From Phocaeicola plebeius (lineage in GTDB: Bacteria; Bacteroidota; Bacteroidia; Bacteroidales; Bacteroidaceae): a stretch of DNA of 15,318 nucleotides. The stretch covers positions 1 through 15,318 of the forward strand of contig NZ_QSQT01000052.1 in assembly GCF_003437535.1 (NCBI RefSeq), given 5' to 3'. The notes under the pieces were generated by a model that saw nothing but the letters and a program-made list of their open reading frames with translations, made no database searches and was not told where the DNA came from. This document shows positions 1-5,117 of the stretch, piece after piece. Positions within the stretch are counted from its first letter, which is position 1. Every line of letters starts with the position of its first letter. The position numbers were made by a program, and so were the translations under genes.

Positions 1-9
1 TACGCATGT

Positions 10-40
10 TACTAAATAAATTGTGTCAACTTATTTAGTA
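10..40. repeat. AT-rich 10-bp inverted repeat (hairpin)
   Basis: TACTAAATAA at 10-19 is perfectly complementary to TTATTTAGTA at 31-40, with an 11-nt spacer. There is no T-run after it, so it is a weak terminator candidate for a gene to the left of the window. It could equally be an operator or the edge of a mobile element. No function can be assigned from sequence alone. Confidence 0.5.
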
Positions 41-57
41 CACTACAGTTTGAGAGG

Positions 58-73
58 AAACGTACTTGCGTTT
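58..73. repeat. 16-bp near-palindromic repeat, copy 1
   Basis: AAACGTACTTGCGTTT has 7-bp arms around a central CT, with one mismatch between the arms. It differs by one base from the copy at 15191-15206, and the same family recurs at 15213-15228 and 15257-15272. All copies lie outside coding sequence. They look like a dispersed intergenic repeat of the host genome, similar in scale to REP elements; this is inference from only four copies. Confidence 0.7.
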
Positions 74-460
74 GGCGGTCTCAGGGATTTTGACGGTGGT
101 TTGGGGAGAGTTGGGAGGCGTGGAGGAGGTGAGTTTTTCTAGTTGTGGAGGTTGGATGAAATGTATTGTGGTGTCTTTTTGGTTTTGCTTTTGTGCGTTT
201 TGCGGGTGTGCTGATGGTGGATTGTTTTGTTTGCTTTCTTTTTGAGTTTGTAAAGGGAATTTGAATTGCTTTTGGAATTTGGATAAGTGCTTCTGCTTGC
301 AGATTTTGGACGGATGGGCTACGGAGCGAGAAAAGAAAGAGGTTGGGGAGAGGAAGTGGGGAGAGTGACATTTTGGTAGAATTGGTTGAGTATAAATCCA
401 TTTGGGCATAGGTCTGTAAAACAGCCCTATTTTAAACTCTAAGATTAGGAAGTATAATTA
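74..460. other. G/T-biased non-coding stretch
   Basis: The + strand is rich in G and T and poor in C and A from about 75 to 410, then becomes AT-rich. Two overlapping - strand frames (35-409 and 81-401) stay open, but both encode low-complexity Pro/Gln/Lys/Ser/Thr text. That is what a T-poor strand gives by chance, since every stop codon needs a T. No domain, good start context or promoter supports a gene. Clusters of short G-runs occur at 95-129 and 341-361. It may be a decayed gene or a skewed intergenic spacer. Confidence 0.45.
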
Positions 461-474
461 TTTTACACAAAGCA

Positions 475-511
475 ATGCTAATTATAGTATGTTGATAACT
501 TTAATTAGCAT
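475..511. promoter_or_regulatory. Inverted-repeat operator candidate
   Basis: ATGCTAATTA at 475-484 and TAATTAGCAT at 502-511 form a perfect 10-bp inverted repeat with a 17-nt spacer. The left arm lies just upstream of the -33 element and the right arm lies between the -33 and -7 elements. This layout fits a dimeric HTH protein controlling its own promoter, as controller (C) proteins of restriction systems do. That the adjacent gene product binds here is inferred from position only. Confidence 0.55.
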
Positions 512-522
512 CTGTACATTTG
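491..522 (+). promoter_or_regulatory. Promoter for controller-gene operon
   Basis: GTTG at 491-494 and TACATTTG at 515-522 are separated by 20 nt and match the Bacteroidetes -33/-7 promoter pattern (TTG, then TAnnTTTG). Transcription would begin near 529, giving a leader of roughly 33 nt before the ATG at 562. Two arms of an inverted repeat flank and enter this promoter, which suggests it is regulated. Confidence 0.65.
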
Positions 523-561
523 TAAACAATAAATAGGACATAAATTAAAAACGAAGGAGTA

Positions 562-771
562 ATGAATAAAGAGCCTATTCTACTTTTATTTGGACATAAT
601 GTACAAAAATATCGAAAAGAATTAGGGCTATCTCAAGAAAGACTTGCGGAACTAGCTGGTGTACATCGCACTTATATAGGAATGGTTGAGCGTGCTGAAA
701 AGAACATCACACTCTGTAACATTGAAAAGATTGCTAAAGCACTTAACGTTGAAATTAAAGATTTGTTTTAA
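562..771 (+). CDS. XRE-family HTH regulator, controller-like (C protein)
   Basis: This 69-residue protein is almost entirely one helix-turn-helix domain. The segment LSQERLAELAG followed by the recognition-helix region VHRTYIGMVERAEKNIT (about residues 23-50) is typical of Cro/C1 and XRE proteins. The size and the E-(R/K)-N-I-T pattern fit controller proteins of type II restriction-modification systems, which bind operators as dimers and time endonuclease expression. AAGGAG at 554-559 precedes the ATG by only 2 nt, a strong but closely spaced ribosome site for a Bacteroidetes. The stop codon is one base from the next start, so translation is probably coupled. Unusually for a C protein, it is not in an operon with the endonuclease, which lies on the opposite strand. 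A promoter and inverted repeat lie immediately upstream. HTH assignment is firm; the C-protein role is inferred from context. Confidence 0.85.
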   Translation: MNKEPILLLFGHNVQKYRKELGLSQERLAELAGVHRTYIGMVERAEKNITLCNIEKIAKALNVEIKDLF

Positions 772-772
772 T

Positions 773-1303
773 ATGATTACTATTCATACTGTTACAATTA
801 TTGAGAAAATTCGTGCAGACTATCGTCGCACTTTGACAGAGTTGTTTTTAAGCGAAGCACCTGGTGCGGCAGGTATCCCCACTAAGTATGAATACAATGT
901 GGAGACGGACAATGCTGGTAATATAATTTATTTGAAAAGGCCTACAAACCTTAACAAAGGGTTTGACTTTGAAGTACGTGTTTCAAATATGAGATTTAAG
1001 CATATAAATAAAAATGGACGTATCTCATATAGTAATAGACCTTCTCACGATAACATCATTGATGATTTAGCTGAGAAAAAAGCGGAAGACTCGTCTCAGT
1101 TTACATTGCTACTTACTGTGATAGATGCTATTTTTAACTGTGTCGAGATTGACCCTCAGATATATTGTAAGTTTTCTTTCCGGAGCGGTTATCCGGTTGA
1201 CATGATTTGTAAATGTATCAAATGGCTCTTTATAGAACAAGATATAACCTACTGGAATTGGAGTGGTCGAAATATGCTATACAATGGAATAAAAAATGTT
1301 TAA
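773..1303 (+). CDS. Unrecognised protein, restriction-cassette gene 1
   Basis: I do not recognise this 176-residue protein. The ATG at 773 is chosen because it lies one base after the regulator stop; the open frame extends upstream to 686, but only inside the regulator gene. The N-terminal half is charged and contains a Gly/Pro-rich turn (EAPGAAGIPTKYEY, about residues 29-42), then KGFDFEVRVSN near residues 62-72. The C-terminal part is more hydrophobic and aromatic: KFSFRSGYPVDMICKCIKWL and then EQDITYWNWSGRNMLYNGI. There is no signal peptide, membrane helix, P-loop or PD-(D/E)XK motif that I can see. It sits between the HTH gene and another unknown gene in one tight operon. A role tied to the neighbouring GATC system, such as modulation, accessory nuclease or independent defence, is possible but unproven. 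Confidence 0.7.
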   Translation: MITIHTVTIIEKIRADYRRTLTELFLSEAPGAAGIPTKYEYNVETDNAGNIIYLKRPTNLNKGFDFEVRVSNMRFKHINKNGRISYSNRPSHDNIIDDLAEKKAEDSSQFTLLLTVIDAIFNCVEIDPQIYCKFSFRSGYPVDMICKCIKWLFIEQDITYWNWSGRNMLYNGIKNV

Positions 1304-1311
1304 TACAGCTT

Positions 1312-1875
1312 ATGTATAATCCTAAATATATCGTTAATGGCCAAATGTGGCAGTATCGCGGTCCAAAAGGGCCGGCAATACATACATTCTTTACGGCCGA
1401 TGGGACTGCCATTGGCATGTTTCAGGGTTCAAGAGGTGTTCGCCCTGATTTGGATTTTAAAGTAAAAATACTATTGCCAAATCCTGAATCAGTGCCATAT
1501 TTACTTCCGCATGATGAATGGGTTGTGGATTTACTAATCAAGGCTCAACACTATAAAGGAGAAATTATAGGTCTTCTTAATTTTTATCTCCATTTTTATG
1601 AGAATTGTCATCCCTTTAATTCAGTTGAAGAGAGAGCTGCATATGCACCTACCACTATAAGGCACATTGAAGAACTATACAGCAATGTGAAGGTAGATGG
1701 AACGATGTCCATCGGGGGAATTGCTTTGATACTAGAATTGTTCTGCTTGTGTGAAAAACAAAACCCCGATGCTCATCAATTTTGCCTTACGCTTTTATGG
1801 ACAAAGGAATGCATTGAAGGAACAAGGGATCTAAGGAACCTCTTGAATATAGTAATCCGTCATCGTGAGTATTAG
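1312..1875 (+). CDS. Unrecognised protein, restriction-cassette gene 2
   Basis: I do not recognise this 187-residue protein. The ATG at 1312 lies 8 nt after the previous stop; an upstream in-frame start at 1213 would overlap gene 1 by about 90 bases and is less likely. The N-terminal third is rich in Gly, Arg and aromatic residues (for example QYRGPKGPAIHTFF and FQGSRGVRPDLDFKV). The middle contains LPHDEWVVDLLIKAQHYKGE and a probably helical stretch ending in HFYENCHPF. The C-terminal third (SIGGIALILELFCLCEKQ, then repeated Leu) looks helical and globular rather than membrane-spanning. No catalytic signature is evident. Its stop overlaps the stop of the convergent methylase gene by a few bases, so it is packed into the cassette. 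With gene 1 it may form a two-protein unit; this is inference. Confidence 0.7.
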   Translation: MYNPKYIVNGQMWQYRGPKGPAIHTFFTADGTAIGMFQGSRGVRPDLDFKVKILLPNPESVPYLLPHDEWVVDLLIKAQHYKGEIIGLLNFYLHFYENCHPFNSVEERAAYAPTTIRHIEELYSNVKVDGTMSIGGIALILELFCLCEKQNPDAHQFCLTLLWTKECIEGTRDLRNLLNIVIRHREY

Positions 1876-2753
1876 AACGGAAGATCCAGACCATAATATT
1901 CTTCAGGTTCACAAAAAACATTGGCATCTTTATTACGGAATAGATTGGCCTGTTTTTCCAGTTTTATCAGAATTTCATTCCTCCTGTTAATGCTATTCAG
2001 TTCGTTACGACGAGCTTTACTTAGTTCCAGAAATTCTTCGTTTTGATCTATTCCAAGGAATCGGCGTCCCAATAGATTTGCGGCAATACCGGTTGTACTA
2101 CTGCCTGTGAATGGATCTAAAATCCATGCGCCAGGAAGGGTTGAGGCCTGAATAATTCGTGACAGAACGCACAACGGTTTTTGAGTAGGATGTTTACCGC
2201 AAGATTTTTCCCATCGTGCAATTGCCGGTAATCGCCAAACATCACGCATCTGAGTACCCCCATTGATTTTTTTCATGAGCTCATAGTTAAAATAGTGGGG
2301 TACTTTGGGCTCTTTACGAGCCCAAAGAATATATTCGGCAGCATAAGTGAAATATTTGCAAGACAGATTTGGCGGTGGATTTGTTTTCTCCCAAGTAATG
2401 CAGTTTAATATTTTGAATCCCAATTCAGTCAAGCATCGTGCCACGGAAAAAATATTATGATATGTACCACTTATCCAGATTGTTCCATTGCTTTTCAGCT
2501 TATTCCGACAAGTTGCTATCCAAGACTTATCAAATAGATAATCTTCTTCATATCCGTTGGACTTATCCCAATCTCCTTTGTTGACAGATACCATTTTCCC
2601 ATTTTGAACACTTATTCCTCCATTTGACAAATGATATGGTGGATCTGCAAAAATCATATCGAACTTGAAATCAAACGAATTCAGAAGCTCAATACAATCT
2701 CCCTTAAGAAGAGTAAAATCTCTATTTTCAGACTTATAATAAGCAATAGGCAT
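1872..2753 (-). CDS. DpnA/MboIC-type adenine-N6 methyltransferase
   Basis: This 293-residue enzyme transfers a methyl group from S-adenosylmethionine to adenine N6 and belongs to the class with the catalytic motif first. FADPPYHLSNGG (catalytic DPPY about residues 37-40) is near the N-terminus, and the SAM-binding DPFTGSSTTG follows at roughly residues 213-222, after KHPTQKP. This order and length match the second methylase of DpnII and MboI systems. DpnA is known to methylate GATC also in single-stranded DNA and so protects incoming DNA during transformation; the same role is inferred here. The ATG lies directly beside the endonuclease stop with no gap, so the genes are translationally coupled. 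It is the last gene of the - strand operon, and its 3' end overlaps the convergent unknown gene. Confidence 0.88.
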   Translation of the reverse strand: MPIAYYKSENRDFTLLKGDCIELLNSFDFKFDMIFADPPYHLSNGGISVQNGKMVSVNKGDWDKSNGYEEDYLFDKSWIATCRNKLKSNGTIWISGTYHNIFSVARCLTELGFKILNCITWEKTNPPPNLSCKYFTYAAEYILWARKEPKVPHYFNYELMKKINGGTQMRDVWRLPAIARWEKSCGKHPTQKPLCVLSRIIQASTLPGAWILDPFTGSSTTGIAANLLGRRFLGIDQNEEFLELSKARRNELNSINRRNEILIKLEKQANLFRNKDANVFCEPEEYYGLDLPF

Positions 2754-3632
2754 TTAAATAAGTACTTTTGATATTATTCCACTTTCAAGATCTGCAATGT
2801 TGTATAAATGCTCCAAAACATCAAATGTTTCTTTCAGATTATTTTTTGCACTGCGCCAGCCACACCCATCTGTGAACCAAACAAATTTAAAATAGTCTAA
2901 ATCTTTTGTTTCTAGCGTAATCGTTTTATAACTACGGGCCGTTTCGTTTAGCTTGGAACCACTGCTGGTATAAAAGTTTGTTTCTATTCCATAAACTATG
3001 TCTTTACCTTTTACAACAAAATCAAATCTCTTTTCGGACCCACCATTATTTGAGATAGAAGATAAATCTATATTCCATTTGCTTTCTATTTCATGGATAT
3101 ACATCTCCTTAAAATACGATTTACCTTTCGCAAGCCCTGCTTTGCAAAGAAAACCTTCTACAAGATTTTCCATCAAATGACCTCCTCGATTCTTACGACC
3201 ATTGGAATCCAGACCTGTTTCGATGCCTGTTACATAATCAACAAGATTGTTGACTATATGATTTTCCATTAAATCAAAAAGACCTGTTTTACGCATAAAT
3301 TTGACATATTCCTCGTTTGTACAATTAGGCTTATCAAAATGAAAATCAATCTGACCTTCTTCATCCATTGCCATAATATCAAATTCGCGCTTGGCCAAAA
3401 GAATAGGAATGCAATTTAATGTTTCTGGGTATTGTGTCAAAATCTTTTTAAAATCTTCTTCAATATTCTTCGAACCAATAAGAGAGTTTAGAATATTGAG
3501 CGGAATTTTGATGGCATCTACATTATTAAATACCTTATTGAAATCAGTATAATATTTGTAATCGGCTATTGAAGGTCTAAAACTAGCAAGCCAACTGTCG
3601 AAATCTCTCATACTAGTAAACATTGGCAACAT
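2754..3632 (-). CDS. DpnII/MboI-type restriction endonuclease (GATC)
   Basis: The 292-residue product resembles the DpnII family along its whole length as I remember it. Near the start are YYTDFNKVFNNV and LNSLIGSKNIEEDF, in the middle LVDYVTGIETGLDSNGRKNR, and near the end the nuclease core with RFDFVVKG followed by IETNFYTSSGSKLNETARSY. The Asp and the Glu preceding NFY fit a divergent PD-(D/E)XK centre. WFTDGCGWRSAKNNLKETFD near the C-terminus is also characteristic. The family cleaves unmethylated GATC in double-stranded DNA. The longest ATG start (3632) overlaps the upstream methylase by 20 bases. ATGs at 3623 and 3611 fit the DpnII N-terminus equally well or better, and no clear ribosome site decides between them. 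The gene appears intact. Confidence 0.9.
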   Translation of the reverse strand: MLPMFTSMRDFDSWLASFRPSIADYKYYTDFNKVFNNVDAIKIPLNILNSLIGSKNIEEDFKKILTQYPETLNCIPILLAKREFDIMAMDEEGQIDFHFDKPNCTNEEYVKFMRKTGLFDLMENHIVNNLVDYVTGIETGLDSNGRKNRGGHLMENLVEGFLCKAGLAKGKSYFKEMYIHEIESKWNIDLSSISNNGGSEKRFDFVVKGKDIVYGIETNFYTSSGSKLNETARSYKTITLETKDLDYFKFVWFTDGCGWRSAKNNLKETFDVLEHLYNIADLESGIISKVLI

Positions 3633-4524
3633 TTGAAATCATTATCTCGGAAATAGTACCTCTACCACTACCCTTTGAATTTATCATTCTCGCAGCAGAG
3701 ACCCGTTTAATTGAAAACCTCTTGTAAAGATGATCAAAGAAATAATCTTCATTATCTACATTTTGTGGATCTGAATTACTTGCCACAAACAAGGATTTAT
3801 GTTTAGCTATCTGTTCACAAAAATTGCACAATCGCATCTGTTCAGCATCATCAAAACCGTTTTTTGCATACGAGGTAAATGCGGAAGTCTCTGTTAAAGG
3901 ACGATATGGAGGATCAAAATAATACAAAACATTATCGCCTGCATATTTGCCTGTTTGTGCAAAATCACCACAAAGAACTTCAACTCGTTGTAAAATAGCT
4001 GAATCCGCTCTTAATGTTTCTTCATCACAAATTTTAGGATTTGTGTATTTCCCGTATGGAACATTAAACTTTCCTTTAGAATTTACACGATATAGTCCAT
4101 TAAAACAAGTACGATTGAGGAAAATCAATAATGCGGCTGTTTTAACATCCGAATTGTTTTTCTCATTAAAACGATTACGTTGAAATAAAAAATAATTCTT
4201 TCTTTCCACATTATCAAGTGCAAGATACTCTGTCTGAATTCGTGTTAATTCAAGAATTAAATTTTCAACATCTGATTTTATTACACGATATGTACAAATT
4301 AGCTCTTCGTTTATGTCATTGATTATAGCTTTCGTTATGTTAGGATATTCTTGCAGAATCCAGAATAAAACAGCTCCTCCACCTACAAATGGTTCAATAT
4401 AAGTCACATCATTCCTTTGTGATAAATCACTAGGTAAAAACTTTTTTATATCGTCAAGGAGTTGTGTTTTACCTCCAACCCACTTAACAAATGGTTTTGC
4501 CGGATATGTATATAATTTTTTCAT
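3613..4524 (-). CDS. Dam/DpnM-type adenine-N6 methyltransferase (GATC)
   Basis: This is the main protective methylase of the system, about 303 residues, of the D12 (Dam) class with the SAM-binding motif first. KPFVKWVGGKTQLL and EPFVGGGAVLF lie within the first 55 residues. The target-recognition region follows (including FNGLYRVNSKGKFNVPYGKY), then FDPPYRPLTETSAFTSY with the catalytic DPPY. These segments are nearly those of pneumococcal DpnM, which supports GATC specificity. The first ATG is at 4524; the frame can be extended three codons to a TTG at 4533, but there is no reason to prefer it. A promoter and a long inverted repeat lie just upstream. It is first in the operon, so methylation can precede cutting. 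The codon use is AT-rich compared with the host genes to the right, consistent with acquisition by transfer. Confidence 0.92.
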   Translation of the reverse strand: MKKLYTYPAKPFVKWVGGKTQLLDDIKKFLPSDLSQRNDVTYIEPFVGGGAVLFWILQEYPNITKAIINDINEELICTYRVIKSDVENLILELTRIQTEYLALDNVERKNYFLFQRNRFNEKNNSDVKTAALLIFLNRTCFNGLYRVNSKGKFNVPYGKYTNPKICDEETLRADSAILQRVEVLCGDFAQTGKYAGDNVLYYFDPPYRPLTETSAFTSYAKNGFDDAEQMRLCNFCEQIAKHKSLFVASNSDPQNVDNEDYFFDHLYKRFSIKRVSAARMINSKGSGRGTISEIMISNVANVY

Positions 4525-4531
4525 ATGCTTC

Positions 4532-4568
4532 AAAATATTACGGCAAAATTTGTCTCCCGTAATATTTT
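4532..4568. promoter_or_regulatory. 12-bp perfect inverted repeat before the methylase gene
   Basis: AAAATATTACGG at 4532-4543 pairs perfectly with CCGTAATATTTT at 4557-4568, with a 13-nt spacer that contains a nested CAAA-A-TTTG dyad. It ends 7 nt before the methylase ATG and covers the predicted transcription start. It could be an operator for the methylase or the HTH protein, or a leader hairpin that hides the start codon. Its arms do not match those of the inverted repeat at 475-511, so one shared operator is unlikely. Confidence 0.6.
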
Positions 4569-4569
4569 A

Positions 4570-4601
4570 CAAAAATACGAATAACAGCTTATCTGGACAA
4601 C
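4570..4601 (-). promoter_or_regulatory. Promoter for restriction-modification operon
   Basis: Read on the - strand, GTTG (4601-4598) is followed after 20 nt by TATTTTTG (4577-4570), a full match to the Bacteroidetes -33/-7 pattern. Transcription should start near 4563, inside the adjacent inverted repeat, about 40 nt before the methylase ATG. The spacing is identical to that of the divergently placed regulator promoter at 491-522. Confidence 0.65.
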
Positions 4602-4621
4602 AAAATAGAATATAAGACTAA

Positions 4622-4999
4622 GATTTTTTTAATCTTGCCTGCTACAACTGCGGAAGCTACTCTCAAATAGACCTTGTGGGGGCTACTCTGCAGGGACTGG
4701 GGGTGATAGAAGTAAAGGACTATAGCGGCTGGCAGTTTGGTACGTTTGTGGGCTATGCCAACAATATCATGCGGGTATTGAAAACTATCAAAGGATTCGG
4801 TGAGGCGGAATATACGGATAAAAAGGAGGTGGCCCGTGTACTTCGTGAAGCTGTGCGTAATGGGGAGAATCCGGCCATTGTTGTGGCGAGCCATGTGGCA
4901 GACGTACAAAGCCGGAACTGGGATTGCCCTCGACCGGTGATAAGCTGGTTTCCTCGCTTCTTTAGAATCTTCCGCTGGAGAAGATGGATAAGATTTTAG
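4622..4999 (+). pseudogene. Truncated NERD-like nuclease-domain fragment
   Basis: An open frame without a good start (only a GTG at 4676) runs from just after a stop at 4619 to 4999. The translated segment SYSQIDLV, followed by GLGVIEVKDYSGWQFG, resembles the core of NERD nuclease-related domains. Those carry a conserved Asp in an (I/T)D strand and an E-x-K in the next strand. The rest, up to an Arg/Trp-rich tail ending RWRRWIRF, does not look like the continuation of a NERD protein and I do not recognise it, so an internal deletion or a frameshift is likely. Base composition is more GC-rich than the cassette on the left and like the host genes on the right. It probably marks the host side of the cassette junction (about 4620-4640). 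NERD similarity is by eye only. Confidence 0.5.
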
Positions 5000-5085
5000 T
5001 TTTTCTTTTCACTGTTCTTTTTATAGATTTCCAGCCATCCCCTGAATATTCTTCTCCATTTCCTCCCATTCTTGCCGGATTTCAT

Positions 5086-5093
5086 TATTTTTG
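5086..5093 (+). promoter_or_regulatory. Possible -7 element for the RecQ-fusion gene
   Basis: TATTTTTG matches the Bacteroidetes -7 consensus TAnnTTTG and would place the transcription start about 18 nt before the ATG at 5118. No TTG is found at the expected distance upstream, so this is a partial match. The interval 5000-5117 otherwise holds only pyrimidine-rich sequence with no gene I can support. Confidence 0.4.
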
Positions 5094-5117
5094 TGATTAT
5101 TTTGAGAAACACAATCT

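Noticed and set aside
35..409. Minus-strand frames of 124 and 106 aa at the left end
   Set aside because: Both frames are open over the same DNA and give low-complexity Pro/Gln/Lys-rich text; this follows from the T-poor minus strand, and there is no domain, promoter or ribosome site.
686..772. Longer start for the 176-aa gene inside the regulator gene
   Set aside because: The first 29 codons overlap the HTH coding sequence in another frame; the ATG at 773 directly after the stop is the better start.
4525..4533. TTG start of the Dam-type methylase
   Set aside because: An ATG at 4524 fits the family N-terminus, and the extra three codons add nothing.
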